55,570 bases of DNA from Syntrophaceae bacterium (lineage in GTDB: Bacteria > Desulfobacterota > Syntrophia > Syntrophales > UBA2185): the NCBI GenBank assembly GCA_003142295.1, contig PLLV01000090.1:1-55570 (forward strand). Direction: 5' to 3'. The notes under the pieces are model-generated. The model saw only the letters and a program-made list of their open reading frames with translations, was not told where the DNA came from and made no database searches. The position numbers and the translations under genes are program-made. The first letter of the stretch is position 1. Each line of letters starts with the position of its first letter. Shown here one piece after another: positions 24,537-32,653 of this stretch.

Positions 24537-24919
24537 AATCTCCTCGGTGAGTTTTTTGATCCCAGGATTAACCAGTTGGCTCAAGCCTCCCGACTTGAAC
24601 CAATAAGAATGTCTTTCTTGATGGGCCAAGTATAAGGAATGAGGGGTTTGTATGTCAAGGCAATTCGACGACAAATAGCGGTCCGCGCCGCTGCGCGATT
24701 TTATTCGGAGCGGCCGGGGGAATTTTTTTGAGGGCTAGTCGAGGGGTGAGTTGGAAAATAGAGGCCCGCACCTTGATCACTGATGGGAGCCCTCTGTTCT
24801 TCAGAAATTTACCGTGACGATTCCTTTAGGAATTATTCCGGCCACCGGTCATTATCCTCCTGAATATCCCGGTCGAAGCTGCGGAGCGAGGCCGCACCTG
24901 CTACTGAAATGACGGATTT
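24537..24919. other. Intergenic region, nothing identified
   Basis: About 380 bases separate the deoxyhypusine-synthase-like gene from the end of the histidine kinase gene on the same strand. Its coding-like stretch just above 24536 belongs to the longer, unsupported reading of that gene. I see no clear promoter, hairpin or other gene. Confidence 0.35.
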
Positions 24920-26767
24920 TTACGTCTTCTGCGGGAGCGTAAAATAAAAGGTCGCTCCTTCGTTCACTTTGCCTTCCGCCCAGACGCGGCCTCCGTGCCG
25001 CTGCACGATGCGCTCGACCGTTGCCAGACCCACGCCCGTGCCCTCGAACTCGTCGGGCTTGTGAAGGCGCTGGAAAATGCCGAACAGCTTATCGTAGTAC
25101 TCCATCTCAAAACCTACGCCGTTGTCCCTGACGTAATACACATTCTCGTTTCCCTCAGCATAGCCGCCCGTTTCAATAAGCGCCGGATCACGGTACTTCG
25201 TGAATTTGACGGCGTTGGAAAGCAGGTTGGCATAGACCTGTTTAATGAGTGTCCTGTCACCGTATGAGACAGGCACATCCTGGACAGTCAGTTTCATGTT
25301 CCTTTCCGGGTTGATGGTTTCAAGCTCTTTCCACACCTCCCTGATGACGGCGTCCATCTCCAGCTGCGACGTAGATAAATGTTTTTTGACCACGCGCGAT
25401 AATGTCAATATATCGTCGATGAGCTGGCCCATCATCTGTGCATTTGATCTTATGACGTTGAACTTGCGCATCGTCTCTTCGTCAAACTTGTCCCCCTCTT
25501 TTTTCAGGATCATGCGTGCATAGCCGTCGATGGCGCGAAGCGGCGCCCGCAGGTCGTGGGAGACGGAGTAGCTGAAGCTCTCCAGTTCCTTGTTTGCCGC
25601 TTCGAGTTCAGTGGTGCGCTCTTTAAGGGCATCCTCCGCCCGCTTGCGCTCGGTGAAATCCGTGAAAATGACGGCGAACTGGCGGGGCGCGGGACAGTAG
25701 GCGAACACCTCGTAATGCCGGTTGAGGGCCGATGAATAGTTCTCGAAGTGCACCGGCTCGCCCGTGAGGGCGACCTTGCCGTAGATATCTACCCAGTAAG
25801 GGTCATTATTGGGCAGAATATCGCACACGGTTCTGCCGACAACCTCCTCCCGCTTCAGTCCGGTCAACTCTTCAAAGGCCGGATTGATATCCAGAAAACG
25901 ATAGTCACAGGGAACGCCTTTATCATTGCAGATGATCTCGTGCAGTGCGAAGCCCTCCGTCATGCTGTTAAATAATGAACGGTAACGTTCCTCGCTCTTG
26001 CGCAGCACCTCCTCGGCCCTTTCGCGGGCGAGAATCTGCTTTTCCCAACCCGTTTTAGCTATCACTATCCCTGCGATGCCGATTATCCAGAAGAAAAGGT
26101 GGCCCAGCCACATTCTCGTGATAAGCGGTCTTTCAATGGCCCGGAGAGGCTCCAATTGTACAGAAACGCTTATTCCTCCCCTGATGTCTCCCTCCTTGTA
26201 TCCCTGCGAAGCATGGCATTTAAGACAGGCTTTTTCCGCGATAAAGGGACGCATGAGGCGTATGTATTCTTCATCTCCTATTTTCGCAACGGAGCTGACT
26301 TCTTTAATGCCCTTCTCAAAGGACTTTAGAGCGGCGGCCTCCCACTGATCAGGAATATTCTCCGGACGAATGGGATTGAGGCTGGTGATATGCCCCCGGC
26401 TGCCATGGATATCCACCGCCATTTCGTTTACCTGCCGGGCCATATATGCAGGATTGACAAGAGTGAGAGACCGTCCGGAAGAGGTAGTAACATCGCGGTT
26501 TGGGACCTTGAGGTATGGATTGGGAGGTGTGTGCTCCGATGCGGGTACGTAAACGCCTCCCTGCTTCGCCGCCCATTTACGGTACATGACATCATTTTCA
26601 AAAGTAATCTGCGCGGTGTTCCGGGCAATTTTGATAATTTTCTCTCTCTGCTCAAACAGATTCCACAGTAGGGAAACGACAACGCATCCCGTCCATAATA
26701 ATATGAGGAGCCAGGAATAGCGCTTTAAACGGTCAGAGAGCTTTCCTGTTCTTTCTCCATTCATCAT
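24920..26767 (-). CDS. Membrane sensor histidine kinase with heme-binding DUF3365 domain
   Basis: 615 residues. A transmembrane helix (17-38) and a second at about 220-240 enclose a periplasmic sensor domain of DUF3365/Tll0287 type. CLKCHAS at 181-187 gives a CxxCH heme c attachment site. A PAS domain follows (about 260-375), then a HisKA helix with His404 (SVSHDLRAPLRAIDGYA) and an HATPase_c domain with N-box ANLLSNAVKFTKY, DNGVGF and GTGVGLATVERIV. A role in sensing redox state or gas through heme is likely. No response regulator is adjacent. A CheB remnant lies just upstream. Confidence 0.94.
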   Translation of the reverse strand: MMNGERTGKLSDRLKRYSWLLILLWTGCVVVSLLWNLFEQREKIIKIARNTAQITFENDVMYRKWAAKQGGVYVPASEHTPPNPYLKVPNRDVTTSSGRSLTLVNPAYMARQVNEMAVDIHGSRGHITSLNPIRPENIPDQWEAAALKSFEKGIKEVSSVAKIGDEEYIRLMRPFIAEKACLKCHASQGYKEGDIRGGISVSVQLEPLRAIERPLITRMWLGHLFFWIIGIAGIVIAKTGWEKQILARERAEEVLRKSEERYRSLFNSMTEGFALHEIICNDKGVPCDYRFLDINPAFEELTGLKREEVVGRTVCDILPNNDPYWVDIYGKVALTGEPVHFENYSSALNRHYEVFAYCPAPRQFAVIFTDFTERKRAEDALKERTTELEAANKELESFSYSVSHDLRAPLRAIDGYARMILKKEGDKFDEETMRKFNVIRSNAQMMGQLIDDILTLSRVVKKHLSTSQLEMDAVIREVWKELETINPERNMKLTVQDVPVSYGDRTLIKQVYANLLSNAVKFTKYRDPALIETGGYAEGNENVYYVRDNGVGFEMEYYDKLFGIFQRLHKPDEFEGTGVGLATVERIVQRHGGRVWAEGKVNEGATFYFTLPQKT

Positions 26768-26901
26768 TTAGCGACTCCGAATCTGAATTAACTTCTGCAA
26801 TACCTCTATCTGCCTGTCCTGATATTTATGCATATGGCACCCGGCACTGCCAGGGATAGTTCGTCCGTGAACAGGAATCTTGGACGGCCCTTTTTACGCA
26901 A

Positions 26902-27069
26902 TTATTCATCTTTGATAGTCCTGCCGCCCGCGGCCTTAATCTCCGAGAGTCCCAGGGTGCCGTCACTTCCCTTGCCGGACAGGAGGATGCCAACGCTGCG
27001 ATGACGCTGTTCAACGGCCAGGGAGCAGAAGAAATGATCGATGGGCATCCGGTTCCTTATTGTTTCCCG
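26902..27069 (-). pseudogene. Remnant of a CheB-type methylesterase gene
   Basis: On the minus strand, 55 codons up to the stop at 26902 read ...RMPIDHFFCSLA, then ILLSGKGSDGTLGLSEIKAA. This is the central CheB block containing the catalytic Asp region (GMGSDG in functional enzymes; here GKGSDG, Met replaced by Lys). The reading is closed by an in-frame TAG just upstream, and the receiver domain and catalytic Ser motif are missing. The 26768-27398 interval contains no intact gene and probably represents decay of a chemotaxis-like protein next to the kinase. Confidence 0.7.
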
Positions 27070-27398
27070 CTATTGAGACTGTGCAACAATTCTCTTTTTT
27101 GTCATTTTGAGCCCTTCGGTTTACTCAGAGCAAACTCAGCGAGAAATCTTTAAGGTTGATATCGCACCCTGGCGAGTATATGAAAAGCTCTCTTATGTGT
27201 CAATGACAGTTTGGCGATGCAAATCAGGGCAGGGAAACGGGCAGTTGCGTGGAGATGCGCCTATAGTCTTGCTGATGAATGTTTCATCACGGGGAGAGAG
27301 GTTGTTTCCGCATAATCGCAGTTTCATCGCGATATCTTTCAGACCAGGGGGAAAATCGGCCTTGTCAGCGACTGCAATATCTGGTACTTGCAGCCAAT

Positions 27399-28751
27399 AT
27401 GAAGGAAATACTGAGCGTCACAGAGTTAAATGAAAATATCAAGATTCTCCTGGAGGCGAGCTTCGATACACTCTGGGTGGAAGGGGAGGTATCCAATTTG
27501 CGACGGCCTGCATCGGGCCATATATACTTTACCCTCAAGGATGAAAAGAGTCAGATCAGGGCCGTCATCTTCCGGGCTTTGCCCATGCAACGGCAGTCTC
27601 CATGGCCCAGATCGGCAAAGTTCGATCTTGAAGAAGGGATGAGCGTCGTCTGTTGCGGAAGGGTGAGTGTCTATCATCCGCGAGGCGAATACCAATTGAT
27701 CGTGGATGTGGTGGAACCAAAGGGCATTGGCGCCCTCCAGAAGGCCTTTGAACAGCTCAAAGCCCGCCTGCTGGCAGAGGGCCTTTTTGATCCTGCTCAC
27801 AAAAAACCCATCCCTTTTCTCCCCCGGAGGATCGGGGTAATCACCTCTCCTACAGGGGCGGTTATCAGGGATATTTTGAATATCACGAGGCGGCGGTTTC
27901 CTTCCGTGGATATTCTTGTTGCTCCCGTAAGGGTGCAAGGCATGGAGGCGCCCCCGGAAATCATAAAGGCCATCACCGATATGCAAGCGGTGGGGAATAT
28001 TGATGTCATTATCATAGCCAGGGGAGGGGGATCGCTCGAGGACCTGGCGCCTTTCAACGATGAAGGGGTGGCGAGAGAGATTTATCGTTCCCGGATTCCA
28101 ATAATCTCCGCTGTCGGGCATGAGATTGATTTTACTATCGCTGACTTTGTGGCGGACCTCAGGGCCCCGACTCCTTCGGCGGCGGCGGAACTTGTTGTTC
28201 CCGTGAGAAGGGAACTTATGAGTTCAATAGAGGCCCTGCTTTCGAGACTGATCAATCACGAGCGTCGCCTGATAGTCAGGATGGGTGAACAGGTGCGCCT
28301 GCTGCGAGAGCGGCTGAAGGATCCCAAGAGAAGGATTGATGATCTTCGCATGCTCGTCGATGACCGTCTGGAGAGGCTTAAAAAGGGCCTTGACCACAAG
28401 CGGGCCGGGGAGAGACCTAAACTGCTTAATCTTGAACTTCGCCTGGACCATGCAAATCCCCTTTTGAAGATCCGGGATCATCGGTTTATCCTTGAAAATT
28501 TTAGAAAGAATGTGATAGCCGGGTGGCATGATGTGGCGGAGCGCCTCAAGGCGCAGGTGGGAACAAACCTCGCTGTGCTGGACACGTTAAGCCCTCTCGC
28601 TGTCCTGGGAAGGGGCTACAGTATTGTGAAGAAGCTTCCTGAAGGTCTTATCGTGAAGGAAGCGGCATCGGTTGCTGTGGGCGGCAGTGTGGACGTCAAG
28701 GTTTCGTCGGGTAGCTTTCAGGCGAAAGTAACGGATGTCAATCAGGAGTAA
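27399..28751 (+). CDS. xseA: Exodeoxyribonuclease VII large subunit
   Basis: 450 residues from ATG 27399, which begins MKEILSVTELNENIK like known XseA proteins. The N-terminal OB fold (WVEGEVSNLRRPASGHIYF) is followed by the catalytic region: IGVITSPTGAVIRDIL, RGGGSLEDLAPFNDE and VGHEIDFTIADFVADLRAPT. A long coiled-coil and the C-terminal LGRGYSIV segment follow. With XseB it degrades single-stranded DNA into oligonucleotides. The longer reading from 27279 is rejected because its extra 40 residues do not fit the family. First gene of the xseA-xseB-ispA-dxs-tlyA run. Confidence 0.96.
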   Translation: MKEILSVTELNENIKILLEASFDTLWVEGEVSNLRRPASGHIYFTLKDEKSQIRAVIFRALPMQRQSPWPRSAKFDLEEGMSVVCCGRVSVYHPRGEYQLIVDVVEPKGIGALQKAFEQLKARLLAEGLFDPAHKKPIPFLPRRIGVITSPTGAVIRDILNITRRRFPSVDILVAPVRVQGMEAPPEIIKAITDMQAVGNIDVIIIARGGGSLEDLAPFNDEGVAREIYRSRIPIISAVGHEIDFTIADFVADLRAPTPSAAAELVVPVRRELMSSIEALLSRLINHERRLIVRMGEQVRLLRERLKDPKRRIDDLRMLVDDRLERLKKGLDHKRAGERPKLLNLELRLDHANPLLKIRDHRFILENFRKNVIAGWHDVAERLKAQVGTNLAVLDTLSPLAVLGRGYSIVKKLPEGLIVKEAASVAVGGSVDVKVSSGSFQAKVTDVNQE

Positions 28752-28755
28752 GAAC

Positions 28756-28995
28756 ATGGCAAAGGAAAAATTCGAAGAAGCGCTGGGGCGATTGGAAGAC
28801 ATAGTAAAGAAAATGGAGGCAGGGGACATGACCCTCGAAGAATCCCTCAAGGCTTTTGAGGAGGGGATTAAGCTTGCCCGTCTATGTTCACGGAAGCTGG
28901 ACGAGGCGGAGCGACGGGTGGAAATCTTGCTTAAGCAGGAAGAGGAGCTGGTCATCAGGCCGTTTAAGGTGGAAGAGAATGAGTCCGAATCTTAA
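28756..28995 (+). CDS. xseB: Exodeoxyribonuclease VII small subunit
   Basis: 79 residues from ATG 28756, which follows CAGGAG and comes 4 bases after the xseA stop. FEEALGRLEDIVKKMEAG and LEESLKAFEEGIKL match the helical XseB family, several copies of which bind the coiled coil of XseA. The end overlaps the ispA start by 17 bases, a translationally coupled order (xseA-xseB-ispA-dxs) conserved in many bacteria. Confidence 0.94.
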   Translation: MAKEKFEEALGRLEDIVKKMEAGDMTLEESLKAFEEGIKLARLCSRKLDEAERRVEILLKQEEELVIRPFKVEENESES

Positions 28996-29887
28996 TGTGC
29001 CACTCGGCACATATTTGGATGCCAGGAAGAAGATAATCGATGAGGCCCTTGAGAGATACATACCCGGAGAGGACAACTATCCACCTGTAATTTTCAAAGC
29101 CCTCCATTACAGCCTGTTTGCAGGCGGGAAAAGAATCAGGCCCATCTTATGCCTGGCCTCGGCGGAGGCATTGGGCGGCAATATCGAATCGATTCTTCCT
29201 GTGGCCTGCGCTTTAGAGCTTATCCATACATATTCTCTTATCCATGACGACCTTCCCGCCATGGACGACGATGACTACAGGAGGGGAAGACTTACAAGCC
29301 ACAAGGTTTTCGGTGAAAATATGGCCATTCTCGCCGGCGACGCCCTCTTGACGGAGGCGTTTCATCTGATGTCGGACAGAGGCCTGACGGATAAGATCGC
29401 GCCGGAAAAATTGATTTCCGTGATCCACGACATTGCCGGGGCGGCAGGATACTTCGGCATGGTAGGAGGTCAGGTAGTTGATGTCCAGTCGGAGGGAGAA
29501 GCGGTTGACACCGAAGTCCTGAACTTTATCCACACACGTAAAACGGGAGCAATGATTACTGCCGCTGTGAAGGCAGGGGCCGTATTATCAAATGCCGGTG
29601 AAGTTGAGCTCAATGCCCTTACATCATACGGGCGACATGTAGGCCTTGCATTTCAGATAGCCGACGATATCCTTAACGTCGAGGGGGACCAAAAATTAAT
29701 GGGAAAAGGTACGGGGAGCGACACCAAACGGGGCAAGGTAACTTACCCTGCCCTCGTGGGTATGGACGCGTCCCGGAAAAAGGCGGGAGAGCTTGTAGAA
29801 GGTGCACTCTCGGCGATAAAGAACTTTGATCACAGGGCAGAACCACTAAGGATGATTGCCGCATATATCATAGAGAGAAAAGCGTAA
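28979..29887 (+). CDS. ispA: Farnesyl/geranyl diphosphate synthase
   Basis: 302 residues from ATG 28979. It is a trans-polyprenyl synthase with the first Asp-rich motif DDLPAMDDDD, GGKRIRP upstream of it, HTRKTGAMI, and the second motif FQIADDIL. The position and length match bacterial farnesyl or geranylgeranyl diphosphate synthases, which condense DMAPP with IPP. It overlaps xseB and is 10 bases from dxs, so it is coupled to isoprenoid precursor supply. The product chain length is not certain; the residues just before the first Asp motif (LELIHTYSLI) fit short-chain enzymes. Confidence 0.94.
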   Translation: MSPNLNVPLGTYLDARKKIIDEALERYIPGEDNYPPVIFKALHYSLFAGGKRIRPILCLASAEALGGNIESILPVACALELIHTYSLIHDDLPAMDDDDYRRGRLTSHKVFGENMAILAGDALLTEAFHLMSDRGLTDKIAPEKLISVIHDIAGAAGYFGMVGGQVVDVQSEGEAVDTEVLNFIHTRKTGAMITAAVKAGAVLSNAGEVELNALTSYGRHVGLAFQIADDILNVEGDQKLMGKGTGSDTKRGKVTYPALVGMDASRKKAGELVEGALSAIKNFDHRAEPLRMIAAYIIERKA

Positions 29888-29897
29888 GGGAAAAATA

Positions 29898-31796
29898 ATG
29901 AGTGGAGAAGACAAGAGCAGTATCCTTTCTGCAGTCAATTTTCCTGAAGATATCAGGAGGCTCGATCTTGCCCAGTTGAACAGACTTGCCGGAGAGATAA
30001 GGGGAAAGATTATCGACGTCGTCTCCAGAAATGGCGGCCATCTTGCTTCATCTCTGGGGACGGTTGAATTGACGCTTGCTATTCACTACGTATTTAATAC
30101 ACCCAGGGATAAAGTCGTCTGGGACGTGGGACATCAGGCCTATGCCCATAAGATCATCACAGGTCGCAAGAACCTGTTTCACACCTTAAGGACGAAGGGC
30201 GGAATAAGCGGTTTCCCCAGGAGAGAGGAGAGTCTGTATGATGTCTTCAACACGGGGCACAGTAGCACTTCCATATCTGCCGCGATAGGTATGGCCGAAG
30301 CAAGGTGCCTTAACGGGGGAGACTTCAAAATCCTTGCCGTCATCGGCGATGGTTCCATATCGGCGGGGATGGCCTTTGAAGCCCTGAATTGGGCGGGAGA
30401 CCGCAACAAGAATCTCATCATCATATTAAATGACAATGAGCTGTGCATCTCACCCAATGTGGGGGCCATGTCCTCCTATCTTAATCGCATCATGACGGGT
30501 CACACCGTCACAAGATTCAAGACGGAGCTTAAGAACTTTCTGAAGTCTATTCCCTCCATCGGGGAACAGATGGTGAAGTTTTCTAAACAGGTGGAGGAAT
30601 CCCTGAAAGGTCTCGTCCTTCCCGGCGTCTTGTTTGAGGAGCTGGGGTTCACCTATGTAGGGCCCCTGGAAGGGCATCGCCTCGATAATCTCATCAAGAA
30701 CCTGAAGAACGTGAGAGAATTGGAGGGCCCCGTGCTCGTCCACGTCATTACAAAAAAAGGACAGGGCTATAAATTCGCCGAAGATGATCCGGCAAAGTTC
30801 CACGGCATTGCCCCATTCAAGATCGATACAGGCGAGCCTGTTGATGACGGCGCTCCGCCTTTGTCTTACACAAAAATGTTTGGCAGGACCGTTATAAAAC
30901 TCGCCCGCGACAATTCCCGCATTGTTGCCGTGACAGCCGCCATGAGCGAAGGCACGGGCCTCGATGAGTTTGCCAGGGAATATCCGGGGCGTTTCTATGA
31001 CGTAGGCATGGCTGAACAGCACGGCGTGACCTTTGCCGCCGGACTCGCGACGGAGGGCCTGATCCCGATTGTGGCGATATATTCGACATTCCTGCAAAGG
31101 GCCTATGACCAGATTCTCCATGACGTCTGTCTCCAGAAACTTCCGGTGGTACTCGCCCTCGACCGGGGCGGCTTCGTGGGAGCGGATGGACCCACTCACC
31201 ACGGACTCTTTGACTTTTCCTATCTCCGTTCCATTCCGAATATAATCGTGATGGCGCCCAAGGACGAAAATGAACTCCAGCATATGCTTAAGACAGCGGT
31301 TGAGTGCGGGGGACCTGTTTCAATAAGATATCCCCGCGGCAGGGGAGTTGGTGTGCCCATCGATGATATTCCCGTGTCTCTTGCAGTTGGGAAAGGCGAA
31401 ATTGTCTATGGCGCCGAAAACGCGAACCTTGCCATTGTAGCAATTGGTTCTACTGTTTATCCTGCCGTTGCTGCCGCAGCGAAACTGAAGGCTGAAGGAA
31501 TCAATGCTAGGGTCATCAATGCCCGTTTCGTCAAGCCCCTTGATGAAGGGCTCCTTTGTGATACCGCTAATTCCATAAAGAGGATAATCACTGTCGAAGA
31601 AAATGTCCTCATGGGCGGGTTCGGAAGCGCCGTTCTGGAATTGTTTGAAGAAAAGGGTATTCATGATGTCATCGTGAAGAGGCTCGGCATCAAGGATAAA
31701 TTTGTCGAACATGCCTCGCAGAAGGAATTGAGAGGGATGTACGGCATTGACGAGGAGGGCATCATTGCAGCGGTGCAGTCTGTGATGGAGCCGTAA
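29898..31796 (+). CDS. dxs: 1-deoxy-D-xylulose-5-phosphate synthase
   Basis: 632 residues, full length. It makes DXP from pyruvate and glyceraldehyde 3-phosphate with thiamine diphosphate, the entry step of the MEP isoprenoid pathway. Visible features are GGHLASSLGTVELTLA, WDVGHQAYAHKI, the ThDP/Mg motif GDGSISAGMAFEALN...NDNE, RDVxGMAEQHGVT-like GMAEQHGVTFAAGLA in the central domain and HHGLFDF. SD is only AAGGG before ATG 29898. Same operon as ispA and tlyA, which is usual in many bacteria. Confidence 0.97.
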   Translation: MSGEDKSSILSAVNFPEDIRRLDLAQLNRLAGEIRGKIIDVVSRNGGHLASSLGTVELTLAIHYVFNTPRDKVVWDVGHQAYAHKIITGRKNLFHTLRTKGGISGFPRREESLYDVFNTGHSSTSISAAIGMAEARCLNGGDFKILAVIGDGSISAGMAFEALNWAGDRNKNLIIILNDNELCISPNVGAMSSYLNRIMTGHTVTRFKTELKNFLKSIPSIGEQMVKFSKQVEESLKGLVLPGVLFEELGFTYVGPLEGHRLDNLIKNLKNVRELEGPVLVHVITKKGQGYKFAEDDPAKFHGIAPFKIDTGEPVDDGAPPLSYTKMFGRTVIKLARDNSRIVAVTAAMSEGTGLDEFAREYPGRFYDVGMAEQHGVTFAAGLATEGLIPIVAIYSTFLQRAYDQILHDVCLQKLPVVLALDRGGFVGADGPTHHGLFDFSYLRSIPNIIVMAPKDENELQHMLKTAVECGGPVSIRYPRGRGVGVPIDDIPVSLAVGKGEIVYGAENANLAIVAIGSTVYPAVAAAAKLKAEGINARVINARFVKPLDEGLLCDTANSIKRIITVEENVLMGGFGSAVLELFEEKGIHDVIVKRLGIKDKFVEHASQKELRGMYGIDEEGIIAAVQSVMEP

Positions 31797-31808
31797 ACTT
31801 TTCACCGC

Positions 31809-32555
31809 ATGAGCAAGAAAATCAAAAAAGTCAGATTGGACCTGCTGCTGGTGGATAGAGGTACATGTCAGACCCGCGAGAGAGCCAGGGCGCTGATTAT
31901 GTCAGGCGCCGTGCTTGTGGGAGAAACCAAGATGGACAAGGCGGGTACCCTCGTTTCCCCGGATGCAGAAATCAGGATAGAAGGAGAAGATAATCCATAC
32001 GTCAGCAGGGGAGGATTGAAATTAAAAGGCGCTCTTACGGCGTTCGATATCAATGTGAGAGACCTCGTTGCCCTTGATGTAGGTGCTTCCACCGGCGGAT
32101 TTACCGACTGCCTTCTTCAGGAAGGGGCGCGAAAGGTCTATGCCATTGATGTTGGTTATGGTCAGTTGGCGTGGAAGCTGAGGAAGGATGAACGGGTAGT
32201 CAACCTCGAAAGGACAAACATAAGATATTTCGAAGGTTCGGAAATAAAGGACGGCATTGATTTGGCCACGATAGATGCGTCCTTTATTTCGCTCAGACTT
32301 GTCATCCCTGCCGTGCTCAGGCTGGCGAAGAAGAATGACGCCATCATGCTTGCCCTTATTAAACCTCAGTTTGAGGCAGGGCGCGATGAGGTTGAAAAGC
32401 ACGGCGTCATCCGAAATCCCGAAGTTCATGACAAAGTAATAGAGGGAATAAAGGAGTTCTCCGCAGAATTAGGGCTGTCAGTTATGGGCGTCTGCGAATC
32501 CCCACTCATAGGGCCCAAAGGCAACAGGGAGTTTTTTATTTATCTGAAAACTTGA
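31809..32555 (+). CDS. tlyA: TlyA-family rRNA 2'-O-methyltransferase
   Basis: 248 residues. An N-terminal S4 RNA-binding domain (VRLDLLLVDRGTCQTRERAR) precedes an FtsJ-like SAM methyltransferase: VALDVGASTGGFTDCLLQ (motif I), YAIDVGYGQLAWKLR and TIDASFISLRLV. TlyA methylates ribose C2' of 16S and 23S rRNA cytidines in characterised relatives. ATG 31809 is 12 bases after dxs. The catalytic K-D-K-E arrangement appears consistent (Lys in LIKPQFEAGRDEV). The last gene of the operon, with a roughly 100-base gap to ispH. Confidence 0.93.
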   Translation: MSKKIKKVRLDLLLVDRGTCQTRERARALIMSGAVLVGETKMDKAGTLVSPDAEIRIEGEDNPYVSRGGLKLKGALTAFDINVRDLVALDVGASTGGFTDCLLQEGARKVYAIDVGYGQLAWKLRKDERVVNLERTNIRYFEGSEIKDGIDLATIDASFISLRLVIPAVLRLAKKNDAIMLALIKPQFEAGRDEVEKHGVIRNPEVHDKVIEGIKEFSAELGLSVMGVCESPLIGPKGNREFFIYLKT

Positions 32556-32653
32556 GAGAGTTATTAATGAGAGACATCTGAAAATTGTCTTCAGAAGTGC
32601 TCAAAATCTTTTTTCGACCGTGGTGTTAGTGAAGTAAAGGTCTTGCAAAACAA

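Noticed and set aside
27279..27398. Upstream start for exodeoxyribonuclease VII large subunit
   Set aside because: The 40 extra residues do not resemble the family, which begins at ATG 27399.
30450..31283. Minus-strand open frame opposite dxs
   Set aside because: Antisense shadow of dxs, which is complete and clear.
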